NCBI GenBank assembly: GCA_021163905.1
Contig: JAGGTG010000248.1
Location: forward strand, 1 to 8,734
From: Candidatus Aerophobota bacterium
GTDB taxonomy: Bacteria; Aerophobota; Aerophobia; Aerophobales; B3-G15
Length of the DNA stretch: 8,734 bases
Direction: 5' to 3'
Shown here: positions 1 to 6,588 of the stretch, in pieces
Layout of the letters: the number at the start of each line of letters is the position of its first letter
Position numbering within the stretch: the stretch's first letter is position 1
Notes under the pieces: model-generated
Seen by the model: only the letters and a program-made list of their open reading frames with translations
The model's database searches: none
What the model was told of the DNA's origin: nothing
Position numbers and translations under genes: made by a program

Positions 1-2
1 GC

Positions 3-28
3 GAGGCCGTCTTCCGTGGGATACCCAG
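3..28 (+). repeat. Left copy of 26-bp terminal inverted repeat
   Basis: These 26 bases are the exact reverse complement of 8709-8734. The repeat begins GAGGCCGTCTTCC and ends in the near-palindrome TGGGATACCCA (4-bp arms around ATA). A short similarity, GAGCCC, continues just inside both copies before the sequences diverge. The repeat lies within 2 bases of the left window end, which suggests the window stops inside a repeated element. No transposase gene is visible next to it. Confidence 0.9.
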
Positions 29-52
29 AGAGCCCACATAGTTACAAGAAAC

Positions 53-66
53 TGTCCCAATTTCAG
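53..66 (+). repeat. Left copy of 14-bp inner inverted repeat
   Basis: TGTCCCAATTTCAG occurs here and, inverted, at 8664-8677. It lies 24 nt inside the 26-bp repeat on this side and 31 nt inside it on the other, so the two repeats are not one continuous identical block. It ends 14 nt upstream of the TTGACA box of the por promoter. It could be a subterminal repeat of a flanking element or an activator-type binding site. The match is certain, the role is not. Confidence 0.85.
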
Positions 67-80
67 GGAAAACTCAATAT

Positions 81-108
81 TTGACAACTGTTTTATTTGA
101 TATAAAAT
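81..108 (+). promoter_or_regulatory. Putative sigma-70-type promoter of the por operon
   Basis: A perfect -35 box TTGACA (81-86) is followed after 16 nt by TAAAAT (103-108, five of six matches to TATAAT); TATAAA at 101-106 is an alternative at 14 nt spacing. Transcription would start near 115, about 38 nt before the porC ATG. The octamer-like stretch TATTTGA occurs at 78-84 and again at 94-100. The mirrored right end of the window carries the same TATTTGACA context. Confidence 0.65.
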
Positions 109-152
109 GTGTTGATTTTTAAGTTTCATAACATAAATAAAAGGGGGATGCC

Positions 153-725
153 ATGAAGAAAGTAATTGAAATTCGCTGGCACGCCCGGGCTGGCCAGGGA
201 GCAAAAACAGCTGCTCTTCTTCTTGCAGGAGCTGCCCTTAAAGAAGATAAGTACATTCAGGGATTTCCAGAGTACGGTCCGGAAAGAGAAGGAGCTCCTA
301 TTAAGGCTTTTACAAGAATAAGTGATGTGCCAATACTGATCCACTGCGATGTTGCAAATCCTGATGCTGTAGTGGTGTTAGATTCTACCCTTTTAGAAAC
401 AGCAAATGTTACAGAAGGTCTACCCGAGGAAGGGATTCTTCTTGTCAATACAGATGAGGAACCTAAAAAAATAAGGGAACTGTTGAAATTAAATCATGGT
501 AAGGTATACACAGTTGATGCCACAGGTATATCTCTTGAGATACTGGGAAAAAACCTACCCAATATGCCCATGTTAGGGGCTCTTATAAAGGCAGTTCCTG
601 TTTTAAGTCTTGATACAGTTTTGAAGGGAGTGAGAGAAAAATTCGGGAAAAAGTTTAGCTCTAAGATAATTGATGGAAACATCTCTGCCATCAAAAGAGC
701 TTATGAGGAGGTTAAATCAGAATGA
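153..725 (+). CDS. porC: Pyruvate:ferredoxin oxidoreductase, gamma subunit
   Basis: This is the gamma subunit of the four-subunit pyruvate:ferredoxin oxidoreductase, a cytoplasmic, oxygen-sensitive enzyme that converts pyruvate and CoA to acetyl-CoA, CO2 and reduced ferredoxin. The 190-residue protein has the usual length. Its N terminus carries the family signature HARAGQG (residues 10-16, where relatives have GRAGQG or GRGGQG), then GFPEYGPEREGAP (about 37-49), both typical of the POR/KOR gamma fold that helps bind CoA. The ATG is preceded by AAGGGGG (141-147) with 5 nt spacing. It is the first gene of a gamma-delta-alpha-beta operon and overlaps porD by the ATGA at 722-725. The assignment to pyruvate rather than 2-oxoisovalerate rests mainly on the alpha subunit downstream. 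Confidence 0.93.
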   Translation: MKKVIEIRWHARAGQGAKTAALLLAGAALKEDKYIQGFPEYGPEREGAPIKAFTRISDVPILIHCDVANPDAVVVLDSTLLETANVTEGLPEEGILLVNTDEEPKKIRELLKLNHGKVYTVDATGISLEILGKNLPNMPMLGALIKAVPVLSLDTVLKGVREKFGKKFSSKIIDGNISAIKRAYEEVKSE

Positions 726-1048
726 AAGAGAAGGGTTGGAAAGACATTCCTATAGGTGGATTAATCCTGGAAGCAGGAAATGCCGAGAGGTATCTTACCG
801 GAAGCTGGAGGACCTTTCGTCCAGTAGTTAATGAGGAGAAATGCACAGATTGTCTTTTATGCTGGATCTACTGTCCTGATGGTTCTGTTATAGTGGAGGA
901 TGGTAAGAGAAAGGGTTTTCATTATGATCACTGTAAAGGTTGTGGTATATGTGCAGATGTTTGCCCTTTTGGGGCTATTGAAATGGTGGAAGAATCCAAG
1001 TACAGGGAAGGTGCAGGTAAAGTGTCATCAGAGAAAGGGGGTAGGTAA
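722..1048 (+). CDS. porD: Pyruvate:ferredoxin oxidoreductase, delta subunit (2x[4Fe-4S])
   Basis: This is the ferredoxin-like delta subunit, which carries electrons from the catalytic part of the enzyme towards the external ferredoxin. The 108-residue protein has an N-terminal extension with the family phrase LTGSWRTFRPV (25-35) and two [4Fe-4S] motifs: Cys41, 44, 47 and 51 followed by Pro, and Cys71, 74, 77 and 81 followed by Pro. Both clusters have a full set of ligands. The start overlaps the porC stop (ATGA), and GAGGAGG at 705-711 lies 10 nt upstream inside porC, so translation of the two is probably coupled. The stop TAA at 1046-1048 is followed directly by the porA ATG. The last 20 residues are charged and look poorly conserved. 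Confidence 0.94.
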   Translation: MKEKGWKDIPIGGLILEAGNAERYLTGSWRTFRPVVNEEKCTDCLLCWIYCPDGSVIVEDGKRKGFHYDHCKGCGICADVCPFGAIEMVEESKYREGAGKVSSEKGGR

Positions 1049-2230
1049 ATGGCAAGAATAGAAGCGTTGACCGGTGATGAAGTTGCAGCTGAGGCTATGA
1101 GGCAGATAAATCCGGATGTAGTTGCTGCATATCCCATAACACCTCAAACTGAGATAGTTCAGAATTTTTCACAGTTTGTAGCTGATGGGAAAGTAGATAC
1201 GGAAATGATCAGAGTGGAAAGTGAGCATTCAGCTATGAGTGCCTGTGTTGGTGCTGCCTCAGCAGGAGCAAGAGCTATGACTGCCACCTCGGCCAATGGG
1301 CTTGCTCTCATGTGGGAGATTCTTTATATAGCAGCCTCATACAGGCTTCCAATAGTTATGTCGGTTGTAAATAGGGCCTTAAGTGGGCCTATAAATATCC
1401 ACTGTGATCATTCTGATTCAATGGGAGCAAGGGATTCTGGGTGGATACAGATCTATAGTGAGAACTGTCAGGAAATTTACGATAACTTAATCCAGGCAGT
1501 AAAAATAGGAGAAAACAAAAAACTTTTACTGCCGGTTATGGTTTGTTTTGATGGATTTATTATCTCTCATGGAACAGAAAGAGTGGAACTTCTGGAAGAT
1601 GAGGTGGTGAGAAAATTTATAGGAGAGTTCAAGCCAGATTACCCTCTTCTGGATGTCGATCATCCTTTAACATATGGTCCCCTTGACCTTTTTGATTATT
1701 ACTTTGAGCATAAAAGACAACAGATAGAAGCTATAGATAAAGCTCCTGACATTATAGAACAGGTTGGTAGAGATTACGGAAGAATCTCCGGACGAACTTA
1801 CGGATTACTGGAGGAGTTTAATTTAGAAAAATCAGATCTGGTAATAATAGTTACCGGATCTACTGCAGGAACAGCTAAGGCTACTATTCTTGAGCTTAAG
1901 GAACAGGGTATAGATGTTGGAATCTTAAAGATAAGGGTATTTCGCCCCTTTCCCTACCAGCAGATTAAAGAAGCTCTTAAAGGAAAAGTGGCTGTAGCAG
2001 TTATGGATCGCTCAGCCTCCTTTGGAGCACTTGGTGGACCTATTTTTACAGAGGTAAGATCTGCCCTTTACGAGGAGGATAAAAAACCATTGGTGGTAAA
2101 CTATATATATGGATTGGGAGGAAGGGAAACCACCGTTGAACATATTAAAAAAGTTGCACATGATCTTTTAAATATCAAAAAAACAGGAAAAGTTGAAAAT
2201 CTCGTAAATTACTTGGGAGTAAGAGAATAG
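1049..2230 (+). CDS. porA: Pyruvate:ferredoxin oxidoreductase, alpha subunit
   Basis: This is the alpha subunit, which forms the catalytic interface with the beta subunit and holds the pyrimidine side of thiamine diphosphate. At 393 residues it has normal length. Visible signatures are AAYPITPQTEI near residue 30, ESEHSAMSA near 57-65, TATSANGLALMWEILYIA near 78-95, and NIHCDHSDSMGARDSGW near 115-131. The last is strongly conserved in pyruvate-type enzymes such as that of Thermotoga, which argues against a 2-oxoisovalerate or 2-oxoglutarate enzyme. The C-terminal half has the transketolase C-terminal-like domain (VIIVTGSTAGTAK, then RPFPYQQIKEAL). The start codon directly follows the porD stop (TAAATG), with AAGGGGG about 8 nt upstream. 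No disruption is seen. Confidence 0.95.
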   Translation: MARIEALTGDEVAAEAMRQINPDVVAAYPITPQTEIVQNFSQFVADGKVDTEMIRVESEHSAMSACVGAASAGARAMTATSANGLALMWEILYIAASYRLPIVMSVVNRALSGPINIHCDHSDSMGARDSGWIQIYSENCQEIYDNLIQAVKIGENKKLLLPVMVCFDGFIISHGTERVELLEDEVVRKFIGEFKPDYPLLDVDHPLTYGPLDLFDYYFEHKRQQIEAIDKAPDIIEQVGRDYGRISGRTYGLLEEFNLEKSDLVIIVTGSTAGTAKATILELKEQGIDVGILKIRVFRPFPYQQIKEALKGKVAVAVMDRSASFGALGGPIFTEVRSALYEEDKKPLVVNYIYGLGGRETTVEHIKKVAHDLLNIKKTGKVENLVNYLGVRE

Positions 2231-2239
2231 GAGATAAAA

Positions 2240-3169
2240 ATGCCTTCTCTTAAAGAACTTTCTAAAAAAGAAGAACTTATTTCCAGAGGACACAGACTTT
2301 GTCCTGGATGCGGGGCTGGAATAATTGTGAGACAGGTACTTCTGGCAACAGATGTTCCCGTTGTAGCTGGTTGTGCTACGGGTTGTCTTGAAGTTGCAAC
2401 AACGATTTATCCTTACACTGCCTGGAAAATTCCCTGGATTCACTCTGCATTTGAGAACGTTGCGGCTACAATTTCAGGAGTAGAAACTGCTTATCGTGCC
2501 CTAAAGAAAAAAGGCAAAATTGATAAGGATATAAGGTTTATAGCATTTGGTGGAGATGGTGGAACTTACGATATTGGAATTCAGTCTCTTTCCGGTGCTA
2601 TTGAGCGTGGGCACAGAATGCTTTATATCTGTTATGATAATGAGGCCTATATGAATACAGGGATTCAGCGCTCAAGTGCAAGTCCTATGGGGTGTCATAC
2701 TACAACCACTCCTCCGGGTAAAGCTATTCCCCAGGGAAAAAGTGAGAATAGAAAAGATTTGACCCAGATAATAGCAGCTCATCATATTCCTTATGTTGCC
2801 CAGGCATGCCCTGCTTTTCATATGGATCTTATAAGAAAAGTCCAGAAAGCTTTGTCGGTAGATGGTCCGAGTTTCATAAACATTCTTTCTCCCTGTCCCC
2901 GTGGATGGAGGTATCCTGCAAATAAAACCATTGAAATTGCAAAATTAGCTGTACTTACAGGATTTTGGCCTCTCTATGAGGTGGAAAATGGTAAGTACCG
3001 CATAACCTACAAGCCCAGGAAGAGAAGACCCCTTCGTGAGTTTCTGGAAGCCCAGGGAAGATTTAAGCACCTTTTGCGTGAGGAAAATAAACAGTTTCTT
3101 GAGAGACTTGAAAGGGAAGTTGAGGAAAGAGAAAGAGAAATTTTTGCAAAAGCAGGTGAACAAATTTAA
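2240..3169 (+). CDS. porB: Pyruvate:ferredoxin oxidoreductase, beta subunit (TPP-binding)
   Basis: This is the beta subunit, which binds thiamine diphosphate and the [4Fe-4S] cluster nearest to it. The 309-residue protein has the family's CPGC motif (Cys21, Cys24), a GCATGCLEV segment (Cys45, Cys49) and a distal Cys219 in SPCPRGW. By family knowledge, four of these cysteines hold the cluster. The thiamine diphosphate motif runs from GGDGG (104-108) to YDNEAYMNTG (132-141). It begins 9 nt after the porA stop, and the site TAGGAG overlaps that stop codon. It closes the operon. Its TAA stop (3167-3169) overlaps the opposite-strand epimerase stop, and no clear terminator follows, so transcription probably runs into the antisense of that gene or ends by another mechanism. 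Confidence 0.95.
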   Translation: MPSLKELSKKEELISRGHRLCPGCGAGIIVRQVLLATDVPVVAGCATGCLEVATTIYPYTAWKIPWIHSAFENVAATISGVETAYRALKKKGKIDKDIRFIAFGGDGGTYDIGIQSLSGAIERGHRMLYICYDNEAYMNTGIQRSSASPMGCHTTTTPPGKAIPQGKSENRKDLTQIIAAHHIPYVAQACPAFHMDLIRKVQKALSVDGPSFINILSPCPRGWRYPANKTIEIAKLAVLTGFWPLYEVENGKYRITYKPRKRRPLREFLEAQGRFKHLLREENKQFLERLEREVEEREREIFAKAGEQI

Positions 3170-4122
3170 GATAAATTATTGATAAAATCAACTGTTTTCC
3201 TAAGGCCTTGCAGAAGGGGGAGCTGAGCTTGCCAGTTTAATTTTTCTCTTGCTTTTGTGGGATCAAGAGATATTCTTCTCACCTCCCCCTTGCGAGGATC
3301 TGTGTAAACTGGAGGTTTGTCAAATTTTGTTAACCTGGATAGCATAGTGTAGATCTCGTTAACAGATTCTTCCTTTCCTGTTCCAATATTATAGGCAAGA
3401 TCATCTGGAGATGATATTTTTTCGAAATTTAGCTTTTCTATTTTCCTTGTGGCCTTAATATTTGCATCTACCACATCACCTACAAAAATATAGTCCCTTG
3501 TTTGCTTCCCATCACCAAAGATAGTAGGTACATCCCCCCTTAACATTTTTCCAGAAAAAATAGCAACCACTCCTGCTTCTCCACAAGGATCCTGTCTTGG
3601 GCCATAGACATTTGCGTATCTTAAGGATAAATAGTTAATCCCAAATGCCTTTTTATAAAAGAAAAGGTAAAGCTCTGCCGTATATTTGTTAATTCCATAA
3701 GGGGAAAGAGGTGCTTTGGGATGGGTTTCTTTAACGGGGAGGCTAAAAGGGTCCCCGTAAATTGCTCCTCCAGAGCTTATAAATATGAAATTTTTGACTT
3801 TATATTCTCTGCATATATTAAGAAGATTTAGTGTTCCGAGAATATTTATCTTTGTATCCAGTTGAGGATTTTCGGTGGAGAGGCGAACCTCTACCTGAGC
3901 AGCATGATGATTTACAAGATCAAACCTTTCTTTTTTAAAGATCTGCTTTAGCTTATTATCGAGAATATCCATTTGATAAAAATTTGCCCCCGGATTAATA
4001 TACTCTTTTTTACCTTTGGATAAATTATCAACAACAGTTACATCCCATCCCTCCCTTAAATAACCATCTACCACGTGAGAGCCTATAAATCCTGCTCCTC
4101 CTGTAACCAGAACTTTTGCCAA
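3166..4122 (-). CDS. NAD-dependent nucleotide-sugar epimerase, UDP-glucose 4-epimerase-like
   Basis: This is an extended short-chain dehydrogenase/reductase of the GalE type, predicted to act in the cytoplasm on UDP-hexoses for cell-surface polysaccharide. The 318-residue protein has the NAD motif GGAGFIG (8-14), Asp32 at the end of the second strand (VVDN) for the NAD ribose, and the catalytic YxxxK as Tyr142 and Lys146. RYANVYGPRQDP further on is typical of the family. In the segment SSGGAIYG (116-123) the third position, where E. coli GalE has catalytic Ser124, is Gly; many short GalE-like proteins share this form. The start is TTG, directly after the stop of the upstream gene (TAATTG), with AAGGGAG at 4129-4135. 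The exact sugar substrate is not certain. It is the last gene of the - strand cluster. Confidence 0.85.
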   Translation of the reverse strand: MAKVLVTGGAGFIGSHVVDGYLREGWDVTVVDNLSKGKKEYINPGANFYQMDILDNKLKQIFKKERFDLVNHHAAQVEVRLSTENPQLDTKINILGTLNLLNICREYKVKNFIFISSGGAIYGDPFSLPVKETHPKAPLSPYGINKYTAELYLFFYKKAFGINYLSLRYANVYGPRQDPCGEAGVVAIFSGKMLRGDVPTIFGDGKQTRDYIFVGDVVDANIKATRKIEKLNFEKISSPDDLAYNIGTGKEESVNEIYTMLSRLTKFDKPPVYTDPRKGEVRRISLDPTKAREKLNWQAQLPLLQGLRKTVDFINNLS

Positions 4123-4947
4123 TTACTTCTCCCTTTTTAACCGGCGTTTCCCTTCTTCAAAGAAAGGCAGGGCAAAAGAGGTAGTCCACACTCTATCCTT
4201 AAATTCTCTTTTTTTAACAGTTTCCAGAAAATCCTTAAATTGCTTATAATTAGAACCGTAGATATGATAGCTATCTGCAATATGGATATATTTGCCAACT
4301 TCTATTTTTTTACCCATTTTCTCACTTATTTTTTCTGCCACTAACCTCTGTAGTTCAGTAAAGGCAAACATATTCATGAAAGCAGCTCTGAAGGCATCAT
4401 TACTTCTAAGATGAACATTAAGCTGAAGTCTATCTTCAAAAATACGAAACCACAAACGCTGCAGACAGGGTGGATCGTCAAATTTGGGATCTACCCAGCA
4501 TTTCCAGGTAACAGCCTGAGCTCTTCTGGAATGAGGGGTTTTGGTTAATTTATCTACCACAAATTTTATTTGATCCACAGGATTATTTACTCCTGGGACG
4601 CTATAGTTAAATAATCTTTCATGGTAGGTGTATTCCCATTTTCCCTCCTCTGGTTTGATCCAGTCATCATGAACCCCAAATAAAACTTCCTGACGGTAAA
4701 TTTCAAGATCCTCCAACCCAGCAGGAAAGGCTCTGTGAATTCTTGGTTCTTTAAAAGGATCCTCCACTTCAACAATCATGGTACAATCCCGGGATGGAGG
4801 ATCACCTGGTCTATCGTACTCTGTTTTTACGGGAGTTCCTCTCTCCCAGCAGGTAATTACGGATCTTTCCCATCCCTCTGGAAGAGTCTTAGCTTTAATC
4901 ACAAATACCGGAGCTCCTTTAGAATTAGGTACTTCTTGTCTGTCCAA
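4123..4947 (-). CDS. Thymidylate synthase, divergent ThyA-type
   Basis: This is predicted to methylate dUMP to dTMP with methylene-tetrahydrofolate. The 274-residue sequence is far from E. coli ThyA, but the active-site spacing is conserved: Arg141-Arg142 (E. coli Arg126-127), nucleophile Cys161 (Cys146), Arg181 (Arg166), Asp184 (Asp169) and Asn192 (Asn177) keep the same intervals. ADSYHIYG (224-231) matches the GDTHLY region with one residue more. Asn192 favours dUMP over dCMP, which argues against a dCMP hydroxymethylase. The residue after Cys161 is Leu, not the His of classical ThyA. DRPGDPPS (45-52) may be the counterpart of the phosphate-binding DRTGT loop. The start is TTG with AAAGGAG 7 nt upstream. 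It directly abuts the epimerase gene, so the two are probably translated together. Confidence 0.82.
   Translation of the reverse strand: MDRQEVPNSKGAPVFVIKAKTLPEGWERSVITCWERGTPVKTEYDRPGDPPSRDCTMIVEVEDPFKEPRIHRAFPAGLEDLEIYRQEVLFGVHDDWIKPEEGKWEYTYHERLFNYSVPGVNNPVDQIKFVVDKLTKTPHSRRAQAVTWKCWVDPKFDDPPCLQRLWFRIFEDRLQLNVHLRSNDAFRAAFMNMFAFTELQRLVAEKISEKMGKKIEVGKYIHIADSYHIYGSNYKQFKDFLETVKKREFKDRVWTTSFALPFFEEGKRRLKREK
4129..4135 (-). promoter_or_regulatory. Ribosome binding site deciding the TTG start of the epimerase
   Basis: On the - strand AAGGGAG lies 6 nt before the TTG at 4122. No ATG or GTG fits upstream of the NAD-binding motif, and the resulting N terminus MAKVLVTGG is typical of the family. 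The site lies inside the last codons of the thymidylate synthase gene. Confidence 0.7.
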
Positions 4948-5067
4948 AATAATTCTCCTTTATTAGTTTTAAGTCTATGAAACCTGCTACTCTGAATAAC
5001 TTTAAAAGGACGAGTAAACTTAATCCCTATCCAGCAGGAAGTTTTATTTTTGCTTACCGAATTCAGG
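4948..5067 (-). other. Intergenic leader between gatA and the thymidylate synthase gene
   Basis: This 120-nt gap is the only sizeable one inside the - strand cluster. A possible long-range pairing joins CCTGCT (5033-5038 read on the - strand) with AGCAGG (4983-4988), and inside it TACTC (5012-5016) can pair with GAGTA (4988-4992). I see no convincing -35/-10 pair, no U-tract terminator and no riboswitch I recognise. The gap could hold an internal promoter or a processing site that separates gatA from the two genes downstream. Confidence 0.4.
4955..4961 (-). promoter_or_regulatory. Ribosome binding site deciding the TTG start of thymidylate synthase
   Basis: On the - strand AAAGGAG is followed after 7 nt by the TTG at 4947. 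The first in-frame ATG downstream is residue 57, which would remove the likely phosphate-binding loop, so the TTG start is preferred. Confidence 0.75.
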
Positions 5068-6531
5068 TTAAATTTCTGGCCTCATTTTTCTCCACTCTGT
5101 ATTTTGCTCATAGGCATAGGCAATTCTAAGGATGGTCTTTTCATCAAAGGGTTTCCCCAGGATTTGAAGCCCTACAGGCAGGCCATTACGGCCAAGTCCA
5201 CAGGGTATAGAGATACCCGGAATACCAGCAAGATTAGCTGAAATTGTAAAAATGTCAGAAAGGTACATCTGTAGAGGGTTATCAATTTTTTCCCCTATTT
5301 TAAAAGCAACCGTTGGAGATGTGGGAGTTATTAGAGCATCAAATTTTTTAAAAGCCTTTTCAAAATCTTCTCTTATTAAGGTTCGTACTCTCTGAGCCTT
5401 GCCGTAGTAATTTTCATAGTAACCTTTGGATAAAACATAAGTACCCAGCATGATTCTTCGCTTTACTTCATCTCCAAATCCTTCCCTTCTTGTTTTTTTA
5501 TACATTCCAATCATATCAAGCTTTTCTTTAGATCTATATCCATATCCAACTCCATCGTATCTGGCTAAGTTAGAACTTGCCTCAGCGGTGGCTATTAGAT
5601 AATAGGTGGCTATTGCATATTCTGTGTGAGGAAGGGATGTTTCCTCAATTTCTGCACCAAGATCCTCCATAACTTTTGTAGCCTGCATCACTTTTTCCCT
5701 TACCTCTTTTTCTATACCTTCTACAAAGTACTCTCTGGGAAGTCCAAGTTTAACCCCTTTAAGATCGGGAATGAGGTATTCAAGATAATCCGGTACAGGG
5801 TAGTTAACCGATGTTGAGTCCATCTTATCTTTTCCACTGATTATTTTAAGCAAAAGAGCACAATCGGTGACATCACGAGTCAGGGGTCCTATCTGGTCAA
5901 GTGAGGATGCAAAAGCCACAAGTCCATATCGAGAGACTCTTCCATAAGTTGGCTTCAAACCTACAACTCCGCATAGTGCTGCTGGTTGACGAATTGATCC
6001 TCCTGTATCAGATCCCAGAGCAATGGGGACTTCTCTACCGGCAACAGCAGCAGCCGATCCTCCACTTGAACCTCCAGGAATGGTTTCCCGGTTCCAGGGA
6101 TTGTAGGTGATTTGAAATGCTGAATTCTCTGTAGATGATCCCATAGCAAACTCATCCATGTTTGTTTTTCCTATGATTATACATCCTGCATTTTTTATTT
6201 TATCAATCACAGTTGCAGAGTAAGGTGGACGGAAATTCTGCAGAATTCGGGAAGCACAGGTAGTTAATTTATCTTTAATACATATAACATCCTTAATAGC
6301 AATAGGGACACCACAAAGAGGTGGGATTTTTTTACCCTGAGAGATTTTTTTGTCCCATTGTCTCGCCTCATCTAAAGCCTCTTCTTTATAAAGTGAGAGA
6401 AAAGCCTTTATTTTCTCCTCTACTTTTTCTATCCTGTTAAACTGAGAAGTTATAACTTCCTCTACCGAGACCTCTTTTCTTCTTATTAATTTGCAGATCT
6501 CATGAGCTGAAAGTTCATAGATATTATCCAT
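5068..6531 (-). CDS. gatA: Aspartyl/glutamyl-tRNA amidotransferase subunit A
   Basis: This is the glutaminase/amidase subunit of the GatCAB complex, which converts misacylated Glu-tRNA(Gln) or Asp-tRNA(Asn) into the correct amide in the cytoplasm. The 487-residue protein has the normal length and the full amidase-signature triad: Lys80 (GVPIAIKD), the cis-serine Ser155 in GGSSGGSAA and the nucleophile Ser179 in GSDTGGSIRQPA. The C-terminal features also fit GatA, notably RRIMLGTYVLSKGYYENYY and NLAGIPGISIPCG. The start is ATG with AAAGAAGG 5 nt upstream. Neither gatC nor gatB lies beside it, so the complex must be completed from elsewhere in the genome. It follows the EryC-like gene by 35 nt, in a very AT-rich spacer with a perfect palindrome. 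Confidence 0.95.
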   Translation of the reverse strand: MDNIYELSAHEICKLIRRKEVSVEEVITSQFNRIEKVEEKIKAFLSLYKEEALDEARQWDKKISQGKKIPPLCGVPIAIKDVICIKDKLTTCASRILQNFRPPYSATVIDKIKNAGCIIIGKTNMDEFAMGSSTENSAFQITYNPWNRETIPGGSSGGSAAAVAGREVPIALGSDTGGSIRQPAALCGVVGLKPTYGRVSRYGLVAFASSLDQIGPLTRDVTDCALLLKIISGKDKMDSTSVNYPVPDYLEYLIPDLKGVKLGLPREYFVEGIEKEVREKVMQATKVMEDLGAEIEETSLPHTEYAIATYYLIATAEASSNLARYDGVGYGYRSKEKLDMIGMYKKTRREGFGDEVKRRIMLGTYVLSKGYYENYYGKAQRVRTLIREDFEKAFKKFDALITPTSPTVAFKIGEKIDNPLQMYLSDIFTISANLAGIPGISIPCGLGRNGLPVGLQILGKPFDEKTILRIAYAYEQNTEWRKMRPEI

Positions 6532-6564
6532 TTTTACCTTCTTTAATTTTTTAATTAAATTTTG

Positions 6565-6588
6565 AATTATTGATAATTATCAATAATT
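6565..6588. repeat. Perfect 24-bp AT-rich palindrome at the end of the EryC-like gene
   Basis: The sequence equals its own reverse complement over 24 bases, with the core TTGATAATTATCAA. It covers the last six codons and the stop of the EryC-like gene and ends 33 nt before the gatA start codon. As RNA it could form a hairpin, but no U-tract follows on the gatA-proximal side, so it is a poor Rho-independent terminator. The half-site TTGATAA resembles Fur-type sites, though the 7-1-7 spacing of a Fur box is not kept. Confidence 0.75.

Noticed and set aside
1..84. Open frame running from the left edge to a TGA (and its mirror on the right edge) as a truncated gene
   Set aside because: It spans only about 27 codons (36 on the right), has no recognisable domain and its shared peptide comes from the 26-bp repeat itself. 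A truncated element gene is possible but cannot be supported.
257..1137. Antisense open frames across the por genes (257-448, 494-694, 928-1137)
   Set aside because: They are short, lack ribosome binding sites and family motifs, and mirror well-supported genes.
153..3169. 2-Oxoglutarate or 2-oxoisovalerate ferredoxin oxidoreductase
   Set aside because: The alpha subunit carries the NIHCDHSDSMGARDSGW segment and overall sequence typical of the pyruvate enzyme, and the four-gene order is that of porCDAB.
3179..3191. Small hairpin TTGAT-AAA-ATCAA followed by CTGTTTT downstream of porB as a terminator
   Set aside because: The stem has only five mostly A-T pairs and the T run is short, and it lies in the coding sequence of the epimerase. 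It is too weak to call.
4123..4947. dCMP or dUMP hydroxymethylase instead of thymidylate synthase
   Set aside because: Asn192 stands where thymidylate synthases have Asn and dCMP hydroxymethylases have Asp; the full set of dUMP-binding residues is present.
4988..5016. Riboswitch in the 120-nt gap before the thymidylate synthase gene
   Set aside because: Only short, distant pairings can be drawn and no known riboswitch core is recognisable.
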